From Ramlibacter algicola (GTDB lineage: Bacteria > Pseudomonadota > Gammaproteobacteria > Burkholderiales > Burkholderiaceae_C), in NCBI RefSeq assembly GCF_016641735.1, contig NZ_JAEDAO010000001.1:1860001-1924000 (forward strand): 64,000 bases of DNA, in the 5' to 3' direction. The notes beneath the pieces are model-generated. The model ran no database searches and was not told the origin of the DNA. It saw nothing but the letters and a program-made list of their open reading frames with translations. Positions 8,914 to 18,875 of this stretch are shown here, one piece after another; position 1 is the stretch's first letter; every line of letters starts with the position of its first letter. A program made the translations under genes and the position numbers.

Positions 8914-9849
8914 ATGACTGTCCTCGTCATCGCCGAACACGACAACGCGTCCATCAAGGGCGCTACCCTCAACACCGTCACCGCCGCGGCTGCCTGCGCG
9001 TCGGGCGACGTGCACGTGCTGGTCGCGGGCCACAACGCCGCCGAAGCTGCGAAGGCAGCGGCGCACATCGCCGGCGTCGCGAAGGTGCTGCACGCCGAGG
9101 GCGAGCAGTTCGCGCACGGCCTCGCGGAGAACGTCGCCGCGCAGGTGCTCGCCATCGCGGGCGACTACTCGCACATCCTGTTCCCCGCCACCGCGGGTGG
9201 CAAGAACGTCGCGCCGCGCGTCGCGGCCAAGCTGGACGTCGCGCAGATCTCCGACATCACCAAAGTCGACGCCGCCGACACGTTCGAGCGCCCGATCTAC
9301 GCCGGCAATGCCATCGCCATCGTGCAGAGCGCGGACAAGGTGAAGGTGCTGACGGTGCGCACGACGGCGTTCGATCCGGCCGCCACCAGCGGCGGCAGCG
9401 CCGCCGTCGAGACCGCCAATGCCGTTGCCGCGAACGCCAAGAGCCGCTTCGTCGGCCAGGAGATCGCGCAGAACGACCGCCCCGAGCTCACCGCCGCCAA
9501 GATCATCGTGTCGGGTGGCCGCGCGCTCGGTTCGAGCGAGAAGTTCCAGGAAGTGATGACGCCGCTGGCCGACAAGCTGGGCGCCGCCATCGGCGCGTCG
9601 CGGGCCGCGGTCGACGCGGGCTACGCGCCCAACGACCTGCAGGTCGGCCAGACCGGCAAGATCGTCGCGCCGCAGCTGTACATCGCCGCCGGCATCTCCG
9701 GCGCGATCCAGCACCTGGCCGGCATGAAGGACTCCAAGGTGATCGTCGCGATCAACAAGGACCCCGAAGCGCCCATCTTCAGCGTCGCCGACTACGGCCT
9801 CGAGGCCGACCTGTTCCAGGCCGTGCCCGAGCTCGTCAAAGCCCTGTAA
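8914..9849 (+). CDS. etfA: Electron transfer flavoprotein, alpha subunit
   Basis: 311 residues, the usual length. The C-terminal FAD-binding domain is clear: [11 protein letters not shown] (about 195), [15 protein letters not shown] (about 245), [15 protein letters not shown] (about 260) and [16 protein letters not shown] (about 280). It carries the redox FAD of the ETF heterodimer. It starts at the ATG at 8914, 58 bp after etfB, and is followed by a large hairpin-forming repeat before the acyl-CoA dehydrogenase gene that ETF would serve. Confidence 0.96.
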   Translation: MTVLVIAEHDNASIKGATLNTVTAAAACASGDVHVLVAGHNAAEAAKAAAHIAGVAKVLHAEGEQFAHGLAENVAAQVLAIAGDYSHILFPATAGGKNVAPRVAAKLDVAQISDITKVDAADTFERPIYAGNAIAIVQSADKVKVLTVRTTAFDPAATSGGSAAVETANAVAANAKSRFVGQEIAQNDRPELTAAKIIVSGGRALGSSEKFQEVMTPLADKLGAAIGASRAAVDAGYAPNDLQVGQTGKIVAPQLYIAAGISGAIQHLAGMKDSKVIVAINKDPEAPIFSVADYGLEADLFQAVPELVKAL

Positions 9850-9879
9850 GAGCAGCCGAACGCAAAGGCCGCAAGACCT

Positions 9880-9923
9880 CGCAAAGGGCGCAAAGGACAT
9901 CAAGGTCTTTTGCGCCCTTTGCG
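9880..9923. repeat. Large inverted repeat (hairpin) between etfA and acyl-CoA dehydrogenase
   Basis: Left arm CGCAAAGGGCGCAAAGGAC (9880-9898) and right arm GTCTTTTGCGCCCTTTGCG (9905-9923) pair at 18 of 19 positions with a six-base loop. Shorter CGCAA(A)-type units repeat on both sides. This resembles a dispersed GCAAAGG-type repeat known in many proteobacteria, and differs from families A and B. Confidence 0.8.
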
Positions 9924-9963
9924 CAACCTTGGCGTCCCTGCGTTCCATTTCCCCGGAGAGACC

Positions 9964-11757
9964 ATGACGTACCGCGCCCCGATCAAGGACATGCTGTTCG
10001 ACATCCGCCACCTCGCGCGGATCGACGAGATCGCGAAGATTCCCGGCTTCGAGGAAGCCGGTTTCGACACGGCGCAGGCCGTGCTGGAGGAATGCGCGAA
10101 GTTCAACCAGGAAGTGGTCGCGCCGCTGAACGTCACCGGCGATCGTGAACCTTCGTCGTGGAAGGACGGCAACGTCACCACCACCAAGGGATTCCGCGAC
10201 GCGTACCGGCAATACATCGAGGGCGGCTGGCAGGGCCTGCAGCACCCGACCGACTTCGGCGGCCAGGGCCTGCCCAAGACCATCGGCGCGATGTGCGGCG
10301 AGATCCTCAACGCCGCGAACCTGAGCTTCGCGCTGTGCCCGCTGCTGACCGACGGCGCCATCGAGGCGCTGCTGACCGCGGGCTCGGACGACCTGAAGGC
10401 GCGCTACCTGGAGAAGCTGGTGAGCGGCGAGTGGACCGGCACCATGAACCTCACCGAGCCGCAGGCCGGCAGCGACCTGGCGCTGGTGCGCACGCGCGCC
10501 GAGCCGCAGCCGGACGGCACGTACCGCATCTTCGGCACCAAGATCTTCATCACCTACGGCGAGCACGACATGGCGGACAACATCGTCCACCTCGTGCTGG
10601 CGCGCGTGACCGGCGCGCCGGAAGGCGTGAAGGGCATCAGCCTGTTCGTGGTGCCCAAGTTCATGCCCAAGGACGACGGCACGCCCGGCGAGCGCAACGA
10701 CGTGCACTGCGTGAGCATCGAGCACAAGATGGGCATCAAGGCGTCGCCGACCGCGGTCCTGCAATACGGCGACAGCGGCAAGGGCGCGATCGGCTACCTG
10801 GTGGGCCAGGAGAACCGCGGCCTCGAGTACATGTTCATCATGATGAACGCGGCCCGCTACGCGGTGGGCGTGCAGGGCATCGCCATCGCCGAGCGCGCGT
10901 ACCAGAAGGCGGTCGAGTACGCGAAGGACCGCGTGCAATCGCGTCCGGTCGACGGCTCCATGACCACGGCCGCGCCGATCATCCACCACCCCGACGTCAA
11001 GCGCATGCTGATGACGATGCGCGCGTCCACCGAAGGCTGCCGCGCGATGGCCAGCGTGGCCGCGGCGGCGTACGACGCGTCGCACCACCATCCCGACGCC
11101 GAAGTGCGCAAGCAGAACCAGGCCTTCTATGAATTCCTGGTGCCGCTGGTGAAGGGCTACAGCACCGAGATGAGCCTGGACGTCACGTCGCTGGGCGTGC
11201 AGGTGCACGGCGGCATGGGCTTCATCGAGGAGACCGGGGCGGCGCAGTACTACCGCGACGCCAAGATCCTGACCATCTACGAAGGCACGACCGCCATCCA
11301 GGCCAACGACCTCGTGGGCCGCAAGACGGCGCGCGACGGCGGCCAGGTCGCCAAGGCGATCGCCGCGCAGATCGAGAAGACCGAAGCCGATCTCGCCAAG
11401 CGTGACAGCGTGGCGGCTCGCGCGGTGCTGAAGCGCCTCACGGCCGCACGCCAGGCGTTCGTCGACGTGGTCGACTACATCGCCGGGCAGGCCAAGGGCA
11501 GCCCGAATGCGGTGTTCGCCGGCTCGGTGCCGTACCTGATGCTGGCCGGCAACCTGGTGGCCGGCTGGCAGCTCGCGCGTTCGCTGCTGGTCGCCGAGGA
11601 CCTGGCGGCCAAGGGCGAGGACAAGGCGTTCATGGAAGCGAAAATCGCGACGGCGCGCTTCTACGCCGAGCACCTCCTGGCCAAGGCGCCCGGCGTGCGC
11701 GACGCGATCGTCGAAGGCGCCGAGAGCGTCACTTCGCTGCCCCTCGAAGCTTTCTGA
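9964..11757 (+). CDS. Acyl-CoA dehydrogenase with C-terminal extension
   Basis: 597 residues, longer than the ~380-residue classical enzymes. It belongs to the subgroup with an extra N-terminal helix (MTYRAPIKDMLFDIRH) and a C-terminal domain after residue 460. Seen in order: the FAD-binding NLTEPQAGSDLA (about 162), ITYGEHDMADNIVH (about 197), VHGGMGFIEETG (about 414) and IYEGTTAIQANDL (about 438), in which E440 is the likely catalytic base. It oxidises acyl-CoA to enoyl-CoA and gives its electrons to ETF, encoded just upstream. The start at 9964 follows a GGAGA site. Chain-length specificity cannot be read. Confidence 0.94.
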   Translation: MTYRAPIKDMLFDIRHLARIDEIAKIPGFEEAGFDTAQAVLEECAKFNQEVVAPLNVTGDREPSSWKDGNVTTTKGFRDAYRQYIEGGWQGLQHPTDFGGQGLPKTIGAMCGEILNAANLSFALCPLLTDGAIEALLTAGSDDLKARYLEKLVSGEWTGTMNLTEPQAGSDLALVRTRAEPQPDGTYRIFGTKIFITYGEHDMADNIVHLVLARVTGAPEGVKGISLFVVPKFMPKDDGTPGERNDVHCVSIEHKMGIKASPTAVLQYGDSGKGAIGYLVGQENRGLEYMFIMMNAARYAVGVQGIAIAERAYQKAVEYAKDRVQSRPVDGSMTTAAPIIHHPDVKRMLMTMRASTEGCRAMASVAAAAYDASHHHPDAEVRKQNQAFYEFLVPLVKGYSTEMSLDVTSLGVQVHGGMGFIEETGAAQYYRDAKILTIYEGTTAIQANDLVGRKTARDGGQVAKAIAAQIEKTEADLAKRDSVAARAVLKRLTAARQAFVDVVDYIAGQAKGSPNAVFAGSVPYLMLAGNLVAGWQLARSLLVAEDLAAKGEDKAFMEAKIATARFYAEHLLAKAPGVRDAIVEGAESVTSLPLEAF

Positions 11758-11759
11758 AG

Positions 11760-11773
11760 CGGACGACCGTCCG
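11760..11773. promoter_or_regulatory. TetR-like palindrome downstream of the acyl-CoA dehydrogenase
   Basis: Perfect inverted repeat CGGACG-AC-CGTCCG, 28 bases before the nitronate monooxygenase start. It shares spacing and the pattern CGRACG-N2-CGTYCG with the operator upstream of etfB at 7999. It may be a second site for the same regulator. Confidence 0.45.
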
Positions 11774-11801
11774 TCTTCGCCGATTCCCCACAGGAGCCCT
11801 G

Positions 11802-12755
11802 ATGCTGCCTCCCGTCCTGCGCAACCTCTCGCTGCCGGTGATCGGCTCGCCGCTGTTCATCATCAGCAACCCCAAGCTCGTGATCGAGCAGTGCAAGGCG
11901 GGCATCGTGGGCGCCATGCCGGCGCTCAACGCGCGGCCGGCGTCGCAGCTGGACGAGTGGCTGGCGGAGATCTCGGAGACGCTCGGCGCGTACAACCGCG
12001 CCCACCCGGACAAGCCGGCGGCGCCGTTCGCCATCAACCAGATCGTGCACAAGAGCAATGACCGGCTCGAGCACGACATGGAGATGGTCGTGAAGTACAA
12101 GGTGCCGGTGATCATCACGTCGCTGGGCGCGCGCACCGACGTCAACGACGCGATCCACTCGTATGGCGGCGTGGTGCTGCACGACATCATCAACAACATG
12201 TTCGCGCGCAAGGCGATCGAGAAGGGCGCCGACGGCCTGATCGCCGTCGCAGCGGGCGCCGGCGGCCACGCCGGGACGAAGAGCCCGTTCGCGCTGGTGC
12301 AGGAAATCCGCGAGTGGTTCGACGGCCCGCTCGCGCTGTCCGGCGCCATCGCCAACGGCGGCGCGGTCCTCGCCGCGCAAGCCATGGGGGCCGACCTCGC
12401 GTACATCGGCTCCGCGTTCATCGCCACGCAGGAAGCGCGTGCGTCGGACGCGTACAAGCAGGCGATCGTCGACGGCACCAGCGACGACATCGTGTACTCG
12501 AGCCTGTTCACCGGCGTGCACGGCAACTACCTGAAGCCGTCGATCCGCAACGCCGGCCTCGACCCGGACAACCTGCCCGAGAGCGACCCCAGCGCGATGA
12601 ACTTCGCCGGCGGCGAGGGCAGCAAGTCCAAGGCCTGGAAGGACATCTGGGGCTGCGGCCAGGGCATCGGCGCCGTGCACCAGGTCGCGCCGGCCGCTGA
12701 CTTCATCGCGCGACTGAAGCGCGAGTACGCGGAAGCCAAGGCGCGCATCGCCTGA
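11802..12755 (+). CDS. Nitronate monooxygenase / 2-nitropropane dioxygenase-like flavoprotein
   Basis: 317 residues with the FMN-binding TIM-barrel motifs of the NMO family: an N-terminal PVIGSPLFIISNPKLV, GIVGAMPALNARP (about 30), the catalytic-His region AAGAGGHAGTKSPFALV (about 150) and the Gly-rich AQAMGADLAYIGSAFIAT (about 190). The family oxidises nitronates, but many members near acyl-CoA genes may act on other acidic or enone substrates. Its position after an ACAD, sharing a possible operator, suggests a role in acyl-CoA or unsaturated fatty-acid metabolism here (inference). Confidence 0.88.
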   Translation: MLPPVLRNLSLPVIGSPLFIISNPKLVIEQCKAGIVGAMPALNARPASQLDEWLAEISETLGAYNRAHPDKPAAPFAINQIVHKSNDRLEHDMEMVVKYKVPVIITSLGARTDVNDAIHSYGGVVLHDIINNMFARKAIEKGADGLIAVAAGAGGHAGTKSPFALVQEIREWFDGPLALSGAIANGGAVLAAQAMGADLAYIGSAFIATQEARASDAYKQAIVDGTSDDIVYSSLFTGVHGNYLKPSIRNAGLDPDNLPESDPSAMNFAGGEGSKSKAWKDIWGCGQGIGAVHQVAPAADFIARLKREYAEAKARIA

Positions 12756-12761
12756 GAACCC

Positions 12762-12852
12762 CGTCGTCCCCGTGGAGGCGGGAACCCATCGCTTCCTTCT
12801 GGAAGCCTGCGAAGGCGGAAGCGATGGGTTCCCGCCTTCGCGGGAATGACAG
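12762..12852. repeat. Family B palindromic repeat, copy 1 (perfect 20-bp arms)
   Basis: Arms GGCGGGAACCCATCGCTTCC (12777-12796) and its exact reverse complement (12817-12836) flank a 20-base centre. The outer ends read CGTCGTCCCCG... and ...CGCGGGAATGACAG. This is the clearest family B copy and could fold into one long hairpin. Confidence 0.9.
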
Positions 12853-12901
12853 GTCCGTTGAGCCGCATGCAGCGCTTGGATCTCATCTCAGGCACTGCGG
12901 T

Positions 12902-12922
12902 TATACTGGATGCGCATCCAGT
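12902..12922 (+). promoter_or_regulatory. LexA (SOS) box over the -10 of the radical SAM gene
   Basis: ACTGGATGCGCATCCAGT (12905-12922) is a perfect 18-base palindrome with the CTG-N10-CAG core of proteobacterial LexA boxes. It overlaps a -10-like TATACT (12902-12907) and ends three bases before the ATG at 12926. That arrangement implies direct SOS repression. Confidence 0.85.
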
Positions 12923-12925
12923 GTT

Positions 12926-14008
12926 ATGGCCGAGCTCCACACCCCCGTCGAAGCGATCAAGGGCCGAGGCGCCGCGACGCGTCTTGCGCATCGTTTCTCG
13001 CGCGACGAACGCGAGGCGTTCGACGACGGCTGGCCCGACGACGCGGAGGAGGGCGCGGCCCTGCCGCCGCGCACCGAGGTGATCTGGGAAACGCCGAAGT
13101 CGGCCATCAGCCACAACGATTCCCCCGACATCTACTTCGACCGCGGCCTCAATCCGTACCGCGGCTGCGAGCACGGGTGCATCTACTGCTATGCGCGGCC
13201 GACGCACAGCTACCTGAACCTCTCGCCGGGGCTGGACTTCGAGACCAAGATCATCGCCAAGCGCGGCATCGACGCGGTGCTGCGCAAGGAACTCGCGCGC
13301 AAGGCGTACGAGCCCCGGATGCTGGCCATCGGCACGGCCACCGACTGCTACCAGCCGGTCGAGCGGGAACTGCGGCTCACGCGGTCGGTGCTGGAGGTGA
13401 TGGACGAGACCAACCATCCCTGGTCGCTGGTGACGAAGAACAGCGGCGTCGAGCGCGACCTGGACCTGATCGCGCCGATGGCGCATCGCAAGCTGGCCGC
13501 CGTGTACGTGACCATCACGACGCTGGATGCCGAAGTGACGCGCCAGCTGGAGCCGCGCGCCGCGGCGCCGCACCGGCGGCTGCGGACGATCCGCACACTG
13601 GCCGAAGCGGGCGTGCCCGTCGGCGTCAGCCTCGCGCCGCAGATTCCGTTCATCACCGAGGACCTCGAGCAGGTGCTCGAGGCGGCGTGGGACGCCGGCG
13701 CGCGCATCGCCTTCTACCACGTGCTCCGCTTGCCCTGGGAGGTGGCCCCGCTGTTTCGCCAGTGGCTCGAGCTGCACTATCCGCAGCGCGTCGACCGCGT
13801 GATGGCGCGCGTGCAGGACATGCGCGGCGGCAAGGACTACGACGCCGACTTCGCGACGCGCATGAAGGGCAGCGGCTTGTGGGCCGAGTTGATCGGCCAG
13901 CGGTTCCGCAAGGCGGCGACGCGCCTGGGGTTCAACCGCGAACGGTTCGAGTTCGACGTCTCGAAGTTCCGGCCGCCCGCGCTGGACGGCCAGGCCAGCC
14001 TGTTCTAG
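12926..14008 (+). CDS. PA0069-family radical SAM protein (SplB-like)
   Basis: 360 residues. The radical SAM cluster motif CEHGCIYCYARPTHSY (CxxxCxxC, about residue 80) is intact. The upstream NPYRG and downstream DCYQPVERELRLTR and IPFITEDLEQVLEA segments match the PA0069/Rv2578c family. These proteins bind a 4Fe-4S cluster and cleave S-adenosylmethionine to make a 5'-deoxyadenosyl radical. Similarity to spore photoproduct lyase hints at DNA repair, but the reaction is not known. The Pseudomonas homologue PA0069 has been reported in the LexA regulon, which agrees with the LexA box here. The gene converges on a membrane-protein gene, sharing CTAG at the stops. Confidence 0.9.
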   Translation: MAELHTPVEAIKGRGAATRLAHRFSRDEREAFDDGWPDDAEEGAALPPRTEVIWETPKSAISHNDSPDIYFDRGLNPYRGCEHGCIYCYARPTHSYLNLSPGLDFETKIIAKRGIDAVLRKELARKAYEPRMLAIGTATDCYQPVERELRLTRSVLEVMDETNHPWSLVTKNSGVERDLDLIAPMAHRKLAAVYVTITTLDAEVTRQLEPRAAAPHRRLRTIRTLAEAGVPVGVSLAPQIPFITEDLEQVLEAAWDAGARIAFYHVLRLPWEVAPLFRQWLELHYPQRVDRVMARVQDMRGGKDYDADFATRMKGSGLWAELIGQRFRKAATRLGFNRERFEFDVSKFRPPALDGQASLF

Positions 14009-14565
14009 GCGGCCATGAACGACAGCGCGAACAGGGCGCTGCCGGCGACCATCGCGGCCAGGGTCATGCCGGCAAGGTTCACGCGCAGTTGCGAAGGACC
14101 GGCCAGGCGGCGCAGGTGCGCGTTCCACGCCCACAGCATCGGCACGAAGCCGAGCAGCGCGAGCAGGGTGGGCACCTGCCAGCCGAAGAAGCTGGCCCAG
14201 CTGGGCAGCACGAAGGCGGCGCGCGGGCTGTCCATCACGGCGGCCAGCGACACGTCTTGCGTCCACACGCCCGCGGCCAGCACGGAAGCGACGAGCAGCA
14301 GCAGCGTGGCGACGGTCTTGAAGGTGCGGCGCCAGCCGAACAGGCTCAGCACGAAAGCCGCGCCGCCTGCGATGGCCGTGCCCAGCATGACCGCGGTGGC
14401 CAGCCCGCCGTGGGCCAGGGCGTGCCAGAACCACGGATTGCACGCGAACCCGATCCAGGCAGCAAGGACGGTGACCGCCCAGCCGGGGTGCAGCGCGAAC
14501 CGCGTCTCCCCAGGCGAGAGCATGGACTGGGCGTAATCGGTGTGCCGGAACAACTTCAGCGACAT
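14005..14565 (-). CDS. Membrane protein resembling the N-terminal domain of phosphoethanolamine transferases
   Basis: 186 residues with about five hydrophobic helices and a short cytoplasmic start (MSLKLFRHTDYAQS, then PGETRFALHPGWAV). The layout resembles the membrane domain (DUF1705-like) of EptA-type lipid A phosphoethanolamine transferases. The periplasmic catalytic sulfatase-like domain (about 350 further residues) is absent, so it is either a stand-alone membrane domain or a truncated gene. No downstream catalytic remnant is visible: the gene stops against the convergent radical SAM gene. I chose the ATG at 14565. Family assignment is tentative. Confidence 0.6.
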   Translation of the reverse strand: MSLKLFRHTDYAQSMLSPGETRFALHPGWAVTVLAAWIGFACNPWFWHALAHGGLATAVMLGTAIAGGAAFVLSLFGWRRTFKTVATLLLLVASVLAAGVWTQDVSLAAVMDSPRAAFVLPSWASFFGWQVPTLLALLGFVPMLWAWNAHLRRLAGPSQLRVNLAGMTLAAMVAGSALFALSFMAA

Positions 14566-14652
14566 GTGCTGAATTTTGAGGCAGCCCAACCGTGGTGCAT
14601 AGGGGGCTGTGGTGCCGCGGGTACAGGAAAAGGAAGACTTGCCAGCCGCGGC

Positions 14653-14771
14653 CTTGTCATTCCGGCGAAGCCGGAATCCATGCCGGATCGGTTGTCATTC
14701 CGGCGAAAGCCGGAATCCATGCGGGGCTTACGCCCCTTCGTGTGGATTGCGGGTCAAGCCCGCAATGACAA
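14653..14771. repeat. Family A repeats: half-copy plus full two-hairpin copy
   Basis: A first hairpin (ATTCCGGC-GAA-GCCGGAAT) at 14658-14679 is followed by a complete element whose second hairpin is ATTGCGGG-TCAAG-CCCGCAAT (about 14746-14766). The linker carries a further small GGGGCTTACGCCCC stem. The repeat fills most of the gap before dnaJ's end. Confidence 0.9.
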
Positions 14772-14790
14772 CTGCGAGGGCTCAATGACA

Positions 14791-14812
14791 AAGGCCGGGT
14801 GAGCCCGGCCTT
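14791..14812 (-). terminator. Hairpin after dnaJ
   Basis: Stem AAGGCCGGG/CCCGGCCTT with a four-base loop, 22 bases past the dnaJ stop on the minus strand. It is followed by only a short T-run, so termination may be inefficient or factor-dependent. Confidence 0.6.
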
Positions 14813-14833
14813 CGATCACGTGGCCCAGGTCGG

Positions 14834-15991
14834 CTAGGCGCTGAAGAAGTTCTTCAACTTGTCCGCCCAGCCTTCCTCGCTGGGCGAATGCTTGGAGCCG
14901 CCTTTCTTCAGCGACTCGTCCAGTTCCTTCAGCAGCTTGCGCTGGTGCTCGGTCAGCTTCACCGGCGTCTCGACGCTGATGTGGCAGTACAGGTCGCCGG
15001 GGTAGCTGGAACGCACGCCCTTGATGCCCTTGCCGCGCAGGCGGAACTGCTTGCCGGCCTGCGTGCCTTCGGGGATGTCGATGGCGGCCTTGCCCTGCAG
15101 CGTCGGCACCTCGATCTCGCCGCCGAGCGCGGCCCGCGTGAACGAGATCGGCACCACGCAGTGCAGGTCGTCGCCATCGCGCTCGAAGATCGGGTGCTTC
15201 TTCAGCCGGATCTCGATGTACAGGTCGCCCGGTGGCCCGCCGTTGGTGCCCGGCTCGCCATTGCCCGCGCTGCGGATGCGCATGCCGTCGTCGATGCCGG
15301 CGGGGATCTTCACTTCCAGCGTCTTCTGCCGCTTGACCCGTCCCTGGCCATGGCACGTGGGGCAGGGCTCGGGAATGATCTTGCCCGTGCCGCGACACGT
15401 GGGGCAGGTCTGCTGCACCGAGAAGAAGCCCTGGCGCATCTGCACGACGCCGGCGCCGTGGCAGGTGCCGCACTGCTTGGCCTGCGTGCCCGGCTTGGCG
15501 CCGCTGCCGTGGCAGGTGTCGCAGGAGTCCCAGGTCGGGATGCGGATCTGCGCCTCCTTGCCGGTCGACGCTTCCTCCAGGGTGACCTCCATCGCGTACG
15601 ACAGGTCGCTGCCGCGGAACACCTGGCGGCCACCGCGCGCCCCGGCACCGGGACGGCCGCCGCCGCCGAAGATGTCCCCGAAGATGTCGCCGAACGCCTC
15701 GGCGAAGCCGCCGAAGCCTTCCGGCCCCGCGCCGCCGAAGCCGCCGCGCATGTTGGGGTCCACGCCTGCGTGGCCGTATTGGTCGTACGCCGAACGCTTG
15801 TCGGTGTCCGACAGCATCTCGTACGCCTCCTTGGCCTCCTTGAACTTGGCCTCCGCCTCCTTGGCCGCATCCCCCTGGTTGCGGTCGGGGTGGTACTTCA
15901 TCGCGAGCTTGCGATAAGCCTTCTTGATCTCTTCCTCGGAGGCGTTCTTCGGCACGCCGAGGACGTCGTAGTAATCGCGTTTGGTGGCCAT
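14834..15991 (-). CDS. dnaJ: Chaperone DnaJ (Hsp40)
   Basis: 385 residues starting [13 protein letters not shown]. The J domain has the HPD tripeptide ([10 protein letters not shown], about 35). A Gly/Phe-rich region follows. The zinc-finger region has all four CxxCxGxG repeats: [24 protein letters not shown] and CPTCHGQG (about 145-215). The C-terminal substrate-binding domain ends with DKLKNFF. DnaJ delivers unfolded clients to DnaK and stimulates its ATPase. The frame runs eight codons further upstream, but ATG 15991 fits the family start. It is the last gene of grpE-dnaK-dnaJ, 87 bp after dnaK. Confidence 0.97.
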   Translation of the reverse strand: MATKRDYYDVLGVPKNASEEEIKKAYRKLAMKYHPDRNQGDAAKEAEAKFKEAKEAYEMLSDTDKRSAYDQYGHAGVDPNMRGGFGGAGPEGFGGFAEAFGDIFGDIFGGGGRPGAGARGGRQVFRGSDLSYAMEVTLEEASTGKEAQIRIPTWDSCDTCHGSGAKPGTQAKQCGTCHGAGVVQMRQGFFSVQQTCPTCRGTGKIIPEPCPTCHGQGRVKRQKTLEVKIPAGIDDGMRIRSAGNGEPGTNGGPPGDLYIEIRLKKHPIFERDGDDLHCVVPISFTRAALGGEIEVPTLQGKAAIDIPEGTQAGKQFRLRGKGIKGVRSSYPGDLYCHISVETPVKLTEHQRKLLKELDESLKKGGSKHSPSEEGWADKLKNFFSA

Positions 15992-16018
15992 CGTGTCTCG
16001 ACAGTTTTCTAGCACGAA

Positions 16019-16047
16019 CGCCGCGTTGGCTCGTCACCAACGCGGCG
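16019..16047 (-). other. Hairpin in the dnaK-dnaJ intergenic mRNA
   Basis: Perfect 11-bp stem CGCCGCGTTGG/CCAACGCGGCG with a seven-base loop, 31 bases after the dnaK stop. No T-run follows on the minus strand. It is more likely a processing, stability or attenuation element than a full terminator. Confidence 0.65.
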
Positions 16048-16078
16048 CGTGTCGCTCATGGGTGGCGCCGCTCCGCGC

Positions 16079-18034
<1,956 letters not shown>

Positions 18035-18118
18035 GTCTCGTCTCTCCTAGCTTCTGGATCTGTGTGGGGCTGCGCCCCGGTGCGTCCTACTTGTGGATAA
18101 CTCGCTGCGTTTCAAGCG

Positions 18119-18691
18119 TCACTGCGGCGCCGCGACGGTCACCAGCGCCGGGCGGAGCACCCGCTCGGCGATCAGGTAGCCCTTCTGCAGCAAGGTCACC
18201 ACGGTGTTCGCTTCCTGGCCGGGGGCCGGCACCATGGAGATCGCCTGGTGCTGGTGCGGGTCGAACTTCGTGCCCACGGCCGGCGCGATCTCGACGACCT
18301 TGTTGCGCTCGAGCGCGGACTTCAGCTGCCGCAGCGTGGCTTCGGCGCCTTCGCGGATCTGTTCGGGCGTGGCGTCCTGGATGGCCAGCCCGGCCTCGAG
18401 GCTGTCGCAGACGGGCAGCAGGCTTTCGGCAAAGCTCTCGATGGCGAACTTGCGCGCCTTGGACATCTCCTCGTCGGCGCGCCGGCGGGTGTTCTGGGCC
18501 TCGGCGGCGGCCCGCAGGGCCTGCTCGGTCAGCTCGGCATTCCTGGCGCGCAGTTGCTCCAGCTCGGCCACGGCGCCGGCCAGGTCGGCCTCGTTCGCGG
18601 CGGCCGCGGCCTCGCGCTCCTCGGGACTGATGTCCGCCGGCCCGGGGGCTGCGTCCAGCGTCGGTTCGATCTTCGTCGTGTCTTCGTTCAT
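18119..18691 (-). CDS. grpE: Nucleotide exchange factor GrpE
   Basis: 190 residues. An acidic N-terminal part is followed by a long coiled-coil helix (about 40-90, rich in Glu/Ala/Arg) and the GrpE head domain. Conserved segments are [14 protein letters not shown] (about 105) and the C-terminal [21 protein letters not shown] signature. It releases ADP from DnaK and acts as a thermosensor. ATG 18691 follows an AGAGAG site; an upstream in-frame methionine lies beyond the expected promoter. A sigma-32-like promoter is just upstream. Confidence 0.95.
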   Translation of the reverse strand: MNEDTTKIEPTLDAAPGPADISPEEREAAAAANEADLAGAVAELEQLRARNAELTEQALRAAAEAQNTRRRADEEMSKARKFAIESFAESLLPVCDSLEAGLAIQDATPEQIREGAEATLRQLKSALERNKVVEIAPAVGTKFDPHQHQAISMVPAPGQEANTVVTLLQKGYLIAERVLRPALVTVAAPQ

Positions 18692-18729
18692 TGCTCTCTG
18701 GGGGTGGGAACGCTCGGAATCGGGGACCA

Positions 18730-18756
18730 CCTTGGGGCAGCCTAGTGCTTTTCAAG
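18730..18756 (-). promoter_or_regulatory. Sigma-32 (RpoH) heat-shock promoter for grpE-dnaK-dnaJ
   Basis: On the minus strand: CTTGAA (18756-18751), a 13-base spacer, then CCCCAAGG (18737-18730). This closely matches the CTTGAA-N13-CCCCAT consensus. The transcription start would be near 18722, about 30 bases before the grpE ATG. Confidence 0.8.
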
Positions 18757-18875
18757 CGGCGACTTTGTCAGCCGAGGCGAAAAAAGGCTGAGCCAGCCCG
18801 GAAGGGCTATGGACCACCAACGCGACCGCCGGCCCATGCCCTACAGTGCCGGCTCGACAGGAGGGAAACCACGCC

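Noticed and set aside
14653..14802. Peptides such as SFRRKPESM, WIAGQARND and VIPAKAGIH recurring in many frames
   Set aside because: They are translations of the family A and B palindromic repeats, not genes.
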